The notes under the pieces are model-generated. The model was given only the letters and a program-made list of their open reading frames with translations, was not told where the DNA came from and searched no databases. The position numbers were made by a program, and so were the translations under genes. A stretch of 64,000 nucleotides of DNA. Origin: Lithospermum erythrorhizon. Lineage: Eukaryota > Streptophyta > Magnoliopsida > Boraginales > Boraginaceae. The stretch lies in assembly GCA_019722365.1 (NCBI GenBank), contig JADFUC010000922.1, forward strand, positions 1 to 64,000. The letters run 5' to 3'. Positions 13,153 through 23,829 of the stretch are shown here, piece after piece; the stretch's first letter is position 1, and each line of letters opens with the position of its first letter.

Positions 13153-13982
13153 GAAAGGTGAACGACTCGGCGGAAATGCGGTTGTCAATCGGCGGTTAAA
13201 GCGACAACAAATTTTCAACGGTGATAAACCAAAATTAATGACACATGAAAATGGTATCAGTTCGGTGCCTAAAGCGACACACTACGTCTGAAATTTAACA
13301 AGTCCAAGAAAATCATTCCACTATAAAGATGAAGTTATTCTAGTAAAGGCTTGCTGATGCTCGCGTGATTGGCATACTAACCCAACCTTATTTTATATGA
13401 AATAGGATCCACCTATTCTCTCCACTAGCAACACCCACGATCACAATACAACGAGAAATGAATACTCTTAAGAAGGTTATTCTGACTTGGTGTTATACTT
13501 GATCGATACAATAGTATTTAGAAAGCGAGAGTAAACTCACAACCTTGTGTTCGCTCACAGTGACACTAAAATAAATCAAGCTGAATATTAGATTGAACTT
13601 TGCTTAAAACTTATTTTTCGGTAATCCACATCTTCAAAAGGGCCGTCCATTTATAGTAGAAGTCGCATAGAGTTTTGGTCTTTTTTCGAGGAAAAAGATC
13701 TTCTAAGAATGCACGCCTTCCATCAATGCAAAGAGTGCTTGCAAAACTTGATTCTTGCCATTCATAACTTGAGTCATGCAAAACTCCAAAACTTGCCATT
13801 CTCGTCGATTGAATAAAGTAATTACTATACTTGTGTTCCCCACGAAACCGTCAAGACTAACGCAAGGGGCACAGCCAAAACACACTTGCATCGTTTAACC
13901 AACATGGCAGCTTGTTTGGAACATTGTCCATACGGGACGAGGCAAATAGCGATCAATATTTGAACAAAACTTGATAACCACA
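13153..13982 (-). repeat. Copia A 5' LTR
   Basis: About 830 bp of non-coding sequence lies between the primer-binding site and the start of copia B gag homology. The proposed minus-strand start is TGTGGTTATC at 13973-13982 and the end is near 13153 (TTCACC then CA-like). The other LTR lies outside the window, so the edges are inferred. Confidence 0.6.
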
Positions 13983-13984
13983 CC

Positions 13985-14650
13985 TGGCTTTCGAACAAGA
14001 TTTTCAGTACTACGATGGCCGATTTCCGTCTGGCTTCTACTTGTACCAACGATTAAAAAGCTTGGCCGATCAACTCAAGAATGTCGGAGCCCCATCTCTA
14101 ATAATCAACTCGTTCTTCAAATGGTCTCGGGGCTCACGAGGCCTATAATGGTGTTGGTACTCTCCACCGTCAATCTACCCCTCTTCCATCATTTTCTAAG
14201 GCTAGGTCGATGGTTATATTGGAAGAATCCGGTTTTGCTAAACAAGCTCAACAATCTCACTGACTCCTTCCTCACACATGCCAAATTACTTTCATCCTTG
14301 CTCGGATTTAGCCCCAAATCCGACGGCGCCTACCCTGATTTGGCCGCCATACTACACACTTACGGGGCCCTATTCTACCCACGGGCCTCGTCCTCCTGAC
14401 CCACATACCACCCCAACTAAACCGCTGGCGGCCAGCGCAACCCTTTTATGGGCTGCGTCCATTACAGTCAGCAATACCTTGGCAGCAGAGTCCATAGGTG
14501 AGATTACCGACCTCCATGCCCTTGTCAAATCCAACAATTGGAAGCTACGCCCCCATCGGCCCAGTAACGGCCATTCCCCAAAACCAGTCTGTAGACGCTG
14601 ACCTTGAGCAGGTTCTGTGACCAGCTAACATTCCGGGCCCTGGTCTGGCG
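13985..14650 (+). pseudogene. Copia B gag fragment
   Basis: Plus-strand reading gives a copia gag (UBN2-type) block: RLKSLADQL, then a segment with [13 protein letters not shown], then [12 protein letters not shown] and [13 protein letters not shown] sequence in shifted frames (14050-14260). The N-terminal part of gag is absent because copia A interrupts it. The tail, from about 14290, is low in recognisable motifs. At least three frame changes occur within 300 bases. Confidence 0.75.
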
Positions 14651-14679
14651 ATATTGCCCGAGCTCTGTGCGTGGGTTTG

Positions 14680-17345
14680 AATCCACGGACATAGATTGGT
14701 ACATGGACCTTTGGGCTACTCATATGACATCCGACGAGGTATTTTTCTCCCTTTTATTTTAATTCGATGTCGTCATAATAATATTATCGTTGGAAATGGT
14801 CATTCCGTTCCTATTAGTGGTTATGGTCATACACTACTACCCCGCCCCAACCCACCTCTACACCTTAAAAATGTCCTTCATGTTCCTAAAATAATCAAAA
14901 ACCTTATCTCTGTTAGAAAGTTTAACAACTGATAATTGTGTATCCATTGAGTTTGACCGTTTGATTTTTTTTTCCGTGGAGGATTTTTGGGCCAATTAGG
15001 ATGGCGAGATTGGTAGCACGGCGAGCTCTATCACGACCCCCCAACGCCTTTCGACCCGACCGGCCCTCCCACTACCATCTTACGAGTTTAGCTCCTAGCT
15101 TATGGCATCAACGTCTCGGTCATCCCGGAGCCCCTGTTTTTGCTTCCCTTAGAAGAATAATTTTATTAAAAGTTCTGGATGTATTTCGGATTTTTGTCAG
15201 TCGTGTGTGCTTGGTAAACATATAAAATTGCCATTTCATAATTCGTCGTCTATTACTGCTATGCCTTTTGATATTATTCATAGTGATATTTGGACATCCC
15301 TTGTGTTAAGCTCGTCGGGTCATCGATATTATTTGATTATGTTAGATGATTTTACTAATTTTCTTTGGACTTTTCCACTCTCACATAAATCTCAAATTAA
15401 TATTCCACCTTAGATTATGTTTTGACGTTAGTGGAACTCAATTTGGCTTAGCGATATTAAAATACCCCCTCCAAAAGCGTGACAATGGCACCGAATATAC
15501 AAACAATGCCTTCCAAAATTTAGCCTTGCCCAGCTCACGTACACTCATTTCTGTGTCCACATATCGCCCTGAAATGGCAAGCCCGAGCAGCGTTCGTAAT
15601 CTCAACAATCACATCCGGACAATTATGACTCATGCCACCATGCCTCCAAATTTTTGGCATCATGCTCTCCATACTTGCACCTATCTTCTCAATATTCTAC
15701 CCCACAAAAACATGTCTTATCCTTACTCACTACTCAGCTGCACAGCATAGCAAGCAGCCTACTAAGTCATGCCGTTTTTGGATGTTTATTTACCCCTACT
15801 TTTCCGTCCACCACTATCCATAAACTTCAACCGCGTTCGACCCCTTGTGTCTTTCTCGGCTATCCTTCTAATCACCGAGGATACATCTGTTATGACACTG
15901 TCACCAGAAAAATAATTGTGAGTAGACATGTCATTTTTTATGAGACTCGTTTTCCCTTTTCTATGACCTCATCACCCCCCTCCCATTCTTACACCTTCCT
16001 TGATGATCCCATTCATCCTTCCCTTCTCCATCACCACAACCGTGACCCCTGCAACCAACCCAGCCCACCTCACGGATGCGCGCCGTGTAGCACGATTCCC
16101 TCTGACCCACTGCGGTATTAAACCCGCCCCGCCAACCTAATAGTTTTGGCCAACCACAGCCCCGATCAGCTGCCACTCCCATCGCCCAGCCCCACCCTCC
16201 TCTCGTCCTCTAAAATCCAACATGGCATTGTAAAACCCGAACCCCCAAATATCTCCTTAACCACCCAATCCCGCCACTATGCAAAATCCGTGCGCTGCAT
16301 AGCTGGCCTAATTGGAAAATGGCCATGTACGATGAATATGATGCTTTAATTACAAATAATAGTTGGGAATGAGTGCCTCGCCCCTCGGGTATTAATATTA
16401 TTCGTTCCATGTGGATTTTTTAGGTCATAAAATTGAATTACATTCATCTCTTTTTGAAATTTTATAAAGGCTTTCATCTTTGTAGGTGATAGCTTAAGCA
16501 ACAGTGGGCATGAAACTAGCTTTATACCGAGTCACAGTACATTCATCAGCTTGATGTTAAGAATGCGTTCCTCCATGGTGACTTGCATGAAACTGTGTAC
16601 ATGTATTAAGCCGGTTGGTTTTCGAGATCCAGTCTATCCTGATCATGTTTGCAAATTATGCAAATCTTTATATGATGCCAAAGCGAAGCCCATGTTAGGA
16701 TCCGTCTCCATTCCTTGATTTAGTGAGGCCGCTTCAAAATCTCACATTTTACAGACTGACATCTCTTATGCGATTCGGATATGTCTCTTCATCTGCGTGG
16801 TCTATATGAGATCATCTGACATACCAGCGAGTAGTCGTTATTTACAAAGGTACTACGGATTATGGCCTCCGCTTTATCACAGGTTTTCTTCTTTGCGCTT
16901 TACTTTCTTACGATGCAGTTGGGCGGGATGCAGGACACGAAAGTCTCTACTTACGGTTTCTTTGTATTTTAGGTGATAATCTAATCTCACAGTCTTAGCG
17001 CCAGAGAAGCCACTATATACCGTTCAAGTGCGAGAAGGCGAGAATATATCGTGGTATCGTGAATATGCGTCTCCCGAAGTTTGTTGGTGCAATTTGCTTT
17101 TCGAACTTCATCATCCTACTCTGAAAGCCACCATCGTATATTGTGACAATGTTAGTCTTTGTCTAACGCCTCGAGAATCGGTTAATCGTCAGCGCGCAAA
17201 GCGTATCAAGATTGACATACATTTTGTTCGAGACAAAATGGCTGCCGTGGTGATATCTGGAAGGTTCTTCTCGTCGATATCAAATTGCCGACATCTTCAC
17301 CAAAGGCCTACCAATCATATTATTTACCGATTTCGGTACAGTCTC
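14680..17345 (+). pseudogene. Copia B pol remnant: protease, integrase, RT, RNase H
   Basis: Protease starts near 14697 with WYMD (active-site Asp at 14706-14708); the usual DTGA reads DLWA, so the catalytic triad is damaged. Then come NNIIVGNGHSVPISGYGH and LKNVLHVPKIIKNLISVRKF. GAG-pre-integrase has LWHQRLGHPG at about 15100. Integrase has FDIIHSDIWTS, YYLIMLDDFTNFLW and the Asp of DNGTEY at 15481. RT has DVKNAFLHGDLHETVYM from 16553. RNase H has IVYCDNVS at 17132-17155 and RYQIADIFTKG-like sequence near 17275-17310. Domain order is standard copia. Frames are broken throughout. Confidence 0.88.
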
Positions 17346-17397
17346 AGCGTCCGTCCTCTTCCGCTCTGCTTTTTGAATATTTCTGGCATGTCTCATT

Positions 17398-17505
17398 GTA
17401 TTAGAGTACATCATAAAGTTTGTATATGTTGTATATATAGGCCCCACATATCATTATGCAATAATGGTTTTTATAAATATAAAAAGAAAATAATAAAAAT
17501 GAACA
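17398..17505 (+). repeat. Copia B 3' LTR (very short, edges inferred)
   Basis: The sequence starts TGTATTAGAGTAC after the RNase H end and contains GTATATATAG as a possible TATA element. It ends near GAACA at 17505, just where UGT-like coding sequence begins. About 108 bp is short for a copia LTR, so it may be truncated or the ends may be misplaced by some bases. Confidence 0.5.
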
Positions 17506-17867
17506 ATTATCATCATCATCTTCATTACTATTATTAGATGATGGAAAGGTTTCATGCATATCGATCCCTGATGGTTTAGATGAAGTCAAACCTCGTGATT
17601 TCTTCGCCATTGAAATGGCTATGGAGAAGCACATGCCAATACATTTAGAGAAATATATTCTTGATCAATTATTATTGATCAATAGTGATGATAGTAATAA
17701 AAATAATGTGCTTATGGTGGTTGACCTTCTAGCTTCATATGCAATTGATGTTGGTCAACGATGTGGGCTTGAAGTCGTTGGATTTTGGCCTGCCATGCTT
17801 TCTGTTTATCATTTGATTTCAGCCATCCCTAAGTTGGTCCTCTCCAGCGTCGTTTCTTCCGACTCAG
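17506..17867 (+). CDS. UGT82A1-like: UGT82A1-like glycosyltransferase, exon 1 (3' part; 5' part missing)
   Basis: This codes for part of the N-terminal domain of a plant family-1 UDP-sugar glycosyltransferase. The frame is open from 17506 and reads DDGKVSCISIPDGLDEVKPR, then FFAIEMAMEKHMPIHLEK, VVDLLASYAI and VVGFWPAMLSVYHLISAIP. The catalytic-type Asp of VVDLL is at 17723-17725. The exon ends at a GT donor (17868) in phase 1. The first ~60 codons, including the catalytic His and the usual GHV motif, are absent: copia B is attached upstream and an in-frame stop occurs in its LTR (about 17482). Unlike the transposons around it, this exon has no indels. UGT82A1 orthologues have no firmly known substrate. 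With the start missing here, the gene is probably broken, unless an alternative start is used. Confidence 0.85.
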
Positions 17868-18685
17868 GTGATACTCACTTCTACACTAATTCGTTTAATA
17901 CTCCCTCGATTTTCTCATCATTTTTTTTTTCATTTTTACATCTCATTCTATATTTTCTACACATATTCATATATTTTTTTACTATTATATCCTTAAATAT
18001 TAAATTTTTGTTCTTTACAATGAATATTGTAAGAGAATTCGATATATTGAAATTCATTCTCTAATAAATGATGATATACAAATGAAATTTCAATATTTCT
18101 TAATTATTGTGTAAAAATGTATAACGACAAGAAAATAAAGAAACGAAGAGAGAATAATAATAAGTGCCGATTAAATTGTAAACTCAAGATTAATGATGTT
18201 CACTTCAATCTTTTAATTGACATTTTGATTTCGATCTCTTGTAAAAATGTGACCATAAATTACTTATGTTCCCTACTCTAAGAAATATACTTACAATAAA
18301 AAATATTCAATCATCAATGGTTAAAGCTTTCCATTGTACATGGAGTATATATATGCCACACAATATTTGTCGAAAAATGTATCAGATGATGATAGTGATT
18401 TTATCATATGTTTTCAATAACATAAAATATTTTATTTAAATTAAAGTTACATGTGTTAAAACAATTTCACATTTTTACAATAACGTTATTTGTACCTTAC
18501 CTTCTATGATGACAACCCATATCCTACATTATTTTCATTATATTTTCGATCTTCTACTTTTATATACGTGGCCATAATTTAATTTATCTTTTATGTAACT
18601 AAATCTACCTATAATACATGTTAAATGCTACTCCATTATTAATAATTAAAATGCTTGTGATAAGCTTAGATAAAATTCGAGGCCT
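17868..18685. other. AT-rich intron sequence, nothing recognised
   Basis: Rich in A and T runs, with no coding potential beyond a chance extension of the exon 1 frame to 18064. No repeat match was seen elsewhere in the window. It probably represents original intron sequence. Confidence 0.5.
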
Positions 18686-19330
18686 TGTAATGACATCAGC
18701 GGATGATATACCGCTGGGTGAATATGACCAAGCGAGAAGAATAAATTACGAAAATTAAACAACACAAGGATTTTACCACGGTTCCCCGTCGGCGTGAAAT
18801 GTCGTCATTTTTGTTGCAGATCCGTAATTTTACCGTAGAAACTTGTTACGAGGACTCGAAGCACTCTTCGGCGGCCTCTGACTAGATGTTTTACCATGCG
18901 CTTATTTCCAGAATATTGTCTACCATATATCTTCTCTTGAATCTTTCATAGCTCTTTTCACAATCTCACCAAAATTATAATAAACTCTCATAATTCTAAG
19001 AATAAGAATAACTTCATTCTATTACAGCACCAGTTGATTCCGTCGCAATTAGGGTGGTGGTGTTTCCACCTTACGTTTTGAGCACACGCGCGTAGAACTC
19101 CTAACGATCATATATATATTAGAGGCGCGATGCAAGCACCAATAGAATAGGAAAACAAGTCGCGCTTGAAATCGTACCAGTAGCGTGGTCGTGAGACCCC
19201 TTGGTCTCGAATAGGTACGTACAGTCCCGGGTCCTCTTGTGCCATCGAGACCTCCATCAAGACACGAGATTTTGATGGTCTCTCGATGGAAATCTTCCAA
19301 AAAAGCCGAAATGACTTCACAGCTCAACAA
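18686..19330 (+). repeat. LTR-like fragment, probably copia
   Basis: Starts TGTAATGAC and contains AAGGATTTTACCACGGTTC, which resembles the ACGTGGTTC block common in plant copia LTRs. It ends near CTCAACA. No matching 5-bp flanks were found, so the ends are uncertain. Apparent open frames on the minus strand have no recognisable product. Confidence 0.4.
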
Positions 19331-20530
19331 TACATGCGTATCGGGGTACAGGGTAGATCCATATTAAGATTGTAATTGTAAATAATAATTTTAGTTTGTT
19401 TAATGCACTTACACTGAAATATATATACATTTAGGTCCACTCCATGAATTATTTGCAAAATTTGATCGAGTCTATTATGGTACGGGGTATTATTTTGTTC
19501 CGGATCTTCTACATATTCCTTCTCTATGTTCCCTTTTGTGCCTCATATTTTAGAGGTTTGTACATCATGTATCGAGTTATTATATATTTCATATCTCATG
19601 ATATTTATAAAATATGATATACAAACATGTGAAACATGGGATTTAAAAATGGGCAACTAGAACATGGGATTTAAAAAGGGGCAACTAGAGAAGTAGAGAA
19701 TCCGGAGCCATTATTGTTAGCTAGAAATATGATTGCCAACTACTAGATAGTACTAGCCGTGTGTGAATAAAACACGCAAGTTAATCGAGTTCAGATAAGG
19801 AAATGAATATATACTAAACAAAAACTTATCCGTTTCTCACGATTTGTGTGGCATGCAGTGTCGGGCGGTATTAGATGAGGTGATGGTTTTGAAATAGACT
19901 AGGTTCAAATAAGTTCAATGTCTCTAACCTTATGTGTCATTATCAGTTTTTTGTTCTTCCTTTTTAGTATTGTAATTAATTAACACAACATTATTTGATA
20001 ATCACACTCTATTTTGAAAGTAAAATTACATTTACACCGTATAATTTCTAAATTAAGTAATACATTAACATTGAATATGGTCATTATTATTAATTGGTAA
20101 CACTATAGTTTGACATGTGCTTGGTTTAGCAGTGTGAGAGAATTATTTATAGTAATAGTTTTATCTCCTTTTTCGATGTTAAACTTGCAAGCGATTTCAT
20201 CCTAAAACCAATTGATGATAAGAGAAGTGATCCAAGATTTTATTAATTTGTTTGTATTTCAATAATATATCAACGTGGGACCGAGTCCTTTAATTATATT
20301 CGACATCTTAGCATTCTTCTACAAAAATATTGAAGTTACGTTTTTCAACTAATAAAACTCAAGTTAAATCGATGACTCAATCCAGGAAGTAAGGGTAGAG
20401 TTGGAGGGAGACTAAAAAGTTTTGTTATAACAAAACCTTTAAAAGAAACTTTTAATGTACACATAGATTTTTATCAAATAATTAAGGGCTACCTATCAAT
20501 CTAGCTCTCTCCTATGTATGTTAACGTCTA
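19331..20530. other. AT-rich intron sequence with one small tandem duplication
   Basis: No coding signal. It contains two 28-bp tandem copies at 19633-19660 and 19661-19688 that differ at one base (starting AACATGGGATTTAAAAA). Otherwise unassigned. Confidence 0.5.
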
Positions 20531-21180
20531 CGGTATGTCTAATTTGAAGTCTTGAACTTGACTTGGATATATGTAAAGCCTGGGCGCCTTTGTAGCTTAC
20601 TCTCGTATGATTGGACTTCATTTTGGCCGAGCTGGAGGGACTTGATTTGAGTCAGGCGTGGTCGGACTTGATTTGAGTCAGGCGTGGCCGGGGTGTCATA
20701 TCCTGATATATGCATATTGACTTGATATAGGCAAGGGCGGCTACATTTTCGAATGCTTAATGTGCTTATAGGTTGTCCTTCTAGGGGCCTAGCGGCTTGA
20801 TTTGGAATGCATAAATAGTTCAGGAGCCTTAGCAGCTTAGTCCTCAACTTAACTTGAGTATCCTGCAATAACGACATGTACCAATTTCTAGATTCTAAGC
20901 CTTATTAACTTTAAATTTGGTTTGGGTTACAGTCCAGGAGCCTTAACAACCTAATCTTGTTAATAGACTGAACCTCTACTTCATGGGCCTTAACAGCGTA
21001 CTTTCAAGTTGTGTAGAAACAACTATGAGGTGTCTATACAAAACCTTGAAGGATTGTCTTGGCTTGATCCTAGTGATTCCTTGATGGCCATCCTGTTGTG
21101 ATCTTAGACCTATAATGGGTGCCTGTTCTAAATCTTCGGGGACATCGTGATGGGTTTCTTATATCATAATAAAGTAGTTA
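20531..21180. repeat. Region with degenerate GGGCCTTAGCAGC repeats
   Basis: Short related motifs of the form GGAGCCTTAGCAGCTTA recur here (near 20785, 20822, 20937 and 20986) at irregular spacing. Similar motifs reappear at 28046, 28103 and 28143, on the far side of a block of transposons. No protein is recognised on either strand. Confidence 0.55.
20639..20690 (+). repeat. 26-bp tandem duplication
   Basis: Two copies of a 26-bp unit starting GACTTGATTTGAGTCAGG are adjacent (20639-20664 and 20665-20690), differing at one base. Confidence 0.85.
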
Positions 21181-21189
21181 ACATTATTC

Positions 21190-21880
21190 GGTTGTATAAA
21201 TAATAATTAAAGGTTATATAGTATGTACCGTTCTTCTGGAATAAGTTTGGAGCGGGATTATAGAGGGGACTGTGAGCACCCAATGTAGAATGTCTCTACA
21301 AGTGTCCACACCAACGAGTGATCAAACAATTCCTTGAGTTTTCATAGAACTATGAAATCGAACTAAAGAATTGAAGATGGAAGAAAAGTATAATTTTTCT
21401 CCTCTTGTGTTGGTCGACTATCTTTATGGAGAAGGGAGACTTTTTCCTTTTGGTCTTTTCTCAAAGTTAACTCAATACTGAATAATGATTTAAATCGCCA
21501 AACCTTGACTTATATAGACAGTTCATGGTGAGAGATTCAAGGTGGCAAAACTATGTCCCTTTCTTTGATAGGACCAACTGGTTGGGGTAATTCTTTAATT
21601 GGAATTTTTCCCTAGTCGTTTTCTTATAATTATACATTAGACCTGGGAAGTTATAATATCATTATAATTTCATTTTGTTGTTCATGTGCGACCTCTTAGG
21701 TTCGATTGACAAAAGTAATATATATATTATGTTAACCGAACACTATATTAATATATATATCGTGAGCTGACCCTAGTAAGTCATCATGACCCCTAATGTC
21801 AATTCGAGTTAATCATTATATGTTAATTATTGAACAATTGAACATACATATGAACTTAAACTTAATGAGTAAATCGGTTA
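21190..21880. repeat. LTR-like repeat, copy 1
   Basis: This ~690-bp unit starts GTTGTATAAATAATAATTAAAG and passes GTACCGTTCTTCTGGAAT, GGTCGACTATC and GTTAACCGAACACTATATT. It is followed directly by copy 2 and has a third copy at 38793-39550. It has the look of a copia-type LTR, with no coding capacity, but I cannot name the family. In the third copy the same landmarks occur in the same order. Confidence 0.65.
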
Positions 21881-22061
21881 TAATATGTACCGTTCTTCTG
21901 GAATTATTATGCAGCGGAATTGTACAGGAGACTTTGAGCACCCAATATAGAATGCCTCTAAGATTGTCTCCACCAATGAGTGATGAAACCCTTCATTGAA
22001 TTTTAGTAGAACCATTAAAGCGAACAAATCAATTTAAGATGGAAGAAAAATATGATTTTTC

Positions 22062-22801
22062 TGTTGGAAATTGTTAACACTTGTTAACTTTAGTGAATGC
22101 ATAATTTTTAGTGAATGCAAAATTTGTTTGTATAATTTGTACCATATAGGAGGGCTACTAAGGCATGAATTGCTTTATATAGATGGTCATGTTGGTATTT
22201 AAGTAAAACAAACTCATAGCATGCTTAACAAACTCATAGGATGCTTAGTAGTATTTTTAAGCCTCTAGAGGTGCAATTGATAATATAAGAAATTAATTTG
22301 GGAATGCGGCCTTGAGGTCTTGGGAGGTCTTAACTGAACTTGAATGTTTTCACTTTTTGAAGTATGAAAAATTAGTCTTTGGCCGTGTAGAGCGTTAAAT
22401 CCGTTTGGTGAAAATACTCATTTAGGCATTCTTATGGCTTTTATGTCGCTTAACTACTGCAAGAGTTAAGAGATAATGAATAACCACCCTGAACTCTCTA
22501 TATTTAGAAAACAACTTCTCTCTTGAATTATACAAAAAAAAATGAGATAAAAACTTATTTTATAAAATCTTATTCTTAGTTCGCCGTCTGGCTTCTTAGA
22601 GTCTTTTAAAGGCGTGTTAGTTCGACCATTATATTCGAGGGGGAGATAATGGCTTTCTAATACCTTAGCACTTTTGGGTTGAGAACGAATATGTATTAAG
22701 GAGATTGTGATTTTCACAAGCGTTGGTTGAATGTTTTGCATTCTTGATTTCATTGCGAAAGTTCTTTGTTTTGGATCTATTTTTAATATCAGTGCCCAAC
22801 C
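22062..22801. mobile_element. Solo LTR (740 bp) with TTTTC target duplication
   Basis: Bounded by TGTTGG and CCAACC (CCAACA expected) and flanked by TTTTC at 22057-22061 and 22802-22806. Copy 1 of the host repeat shows the uninterrupted site. It has no coding sequence, so it fits a solo LTR left after recombination between the two LTRs of a copia-like element. Confidence 0.75.
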
Positions 22802-23192
22802 TTTTCTTCCTCTTGTGTCGGTCGACTATCTTGATGGAGAAGGGAGAGTTTTTCTTTTGGTGTTTTCTCAAAAGTTGACTCAATAATGAACAATGAATTG
22901 AATCACCAAACCTTGAATTATATGGACAATTCAAGGTGAGACATTAGTGGCAAAACTACATCCTGCTGGATCGATTCAATGCATTTGGGGTAATTCCATG
23001 GTAGACTTAGCTGTCGTTCTTGCTTGATTCGCTTTAAACCCTGAAAGTTATAATACCATTATAATTTTATTTCATTTTTGTTGTGTGACCTCTTAGGCTC
23101 TATTAACAAAAGTAATATATTAATTTATGTTAACGAAACACTATATTAATATAGAGATCATATGCACCCTAGTAAACCATCATGACTACTAA

Positions 23193-23573
23193 GACTATCT
23201 ACAATGATCATAATATTCAACACCCTATTTTTCATTCGCTCACGTAAATGCCTATACTCTTTCGCGTAATAATTGACCTTTCATTCGAATTTTGCATTTC
23301 TGATGATTTTTACATTTTAAGCCAAAATTCAAACGCCGCTTGAATCGTCATTCGTATAACCCACAACTTTTACACTATGGCCCGATTACCCGTAGCGCCC
23401 GCGTGTTCCTCAATATCCACAATTTGCCCCCACTAGCCCCACTTGTTAAGAATTCAACATGTTGAAAATCTTTCTACCAATTTAATCCACTTGGATTAAA
23501 CAATTTTTTCAACACCTCATTGTAGTAAAATGGGAGTTGAATAAAATTTTCAACACCCCCATTATGGATGGTC
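23193..23573. mobile_element. PIF/Harbinger-type MITE (381 bp) with TAA duplication
   Basis: The left end reads GACTATCTACAATG. The inverted right end reads GACCATCCATAATG, giving imperfect terminal inverted repeats. TAA flanks both sides (23190-23192 and 23574-23576), the usual 3-bp duplication of Harbinger elements. Copies 1 and 3 of the surrounding repeat lack it. It is non-coding. Confidence 0.8.
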
Positions 23574-23829
23574 TAATGTCAATTCGAGTTAATTCTAATA
23601 TGTTAATTGTCAAACAATTGAACATATATATGAACTTAAACTTAAATGAGTAAATTGGTTGTACAATCGAATTGTTCAACGAGCATATTAGTAAGAGATT
23701 CAACGTCTCATATTTTCAACACTTGGCAACATGATTCCTAGAAATATAGGATGTTTTGTGAGTAGGGTTATAGACAATGAAAATTTATTAAAAAATAAAT
23801 TAAAAAAAATTAAAGGCGACTTAATCAAA

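Larger units (their letters stand above)
1..13982 (-). mobile_element. Ty1/copia retrotransposon A, left part off-window, split by gypsy G1
   Basis: This is a minus-strand copia element. Read right to left it has a 5' LTR (about 13153-13982), a primer-binding site, gag, a zinc knuckle, protease, integrase and RT. The RT reading stops at about 9676 and resumes at 624 after a 9 kb gypsy insertion; the two halves fall in adjacent parts of the same RT region (a DVKSAF motif on one side, a VYVEQPKGF motif on the other). The 3' LTR must lie left of base 1. Frames are broken by many stops and indels, so the element looks inactive. Its right end abuts copia B gag sequence, so A probably inserted into B. 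Confidence 0.85.
13983..17505 (+). mobile_element. Ty1/copia retrotransposon B, 3' portion
   Basis: This is a plus-strand copia element that begins mid-gag, directly against the copia A LTR. It continues through protease, integrase, RT and RNase H to a short 3' LTR (17398-17505). The missing 5' part should lie beyond the left edge, on the far side of copia A. The right end joins UGT exon 1 sequence. Many indels and stops break the frames. Confidence 0.85.
21881..23700. repeat. LTR-like repeat, copy 2, interrupted twice
   Basis: Begins again at the GTACCGTTCTTCTGGAAT landmark. It is colinear with copy 1 except for two precise insertions, a 740-bp solo LTR and a 381-bp MITE. Its end (around 23600-23700) extends further than copy 1. 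Confidence 0.65.

Noticed and set aside
15961..16182. Minus-strand open frame over copia B
   Set aside because: It is a shadow of the proline- and histidine-rich linker after copia integrase.
17028..17537. 169-codon open frame as a separate gene
   Set aside because: It is a shifted reading of copia B RNase H running into the LTR. The genuine RNase H motifs span two frames.
17868..18064. Readthrough extension of UGT exon 1 as coding
   Set aside because: It continues past a GT donor in phase with exon 2 and turns into a phenylalanine- and leucine-rich AT-driven sequence unlike any UGT.
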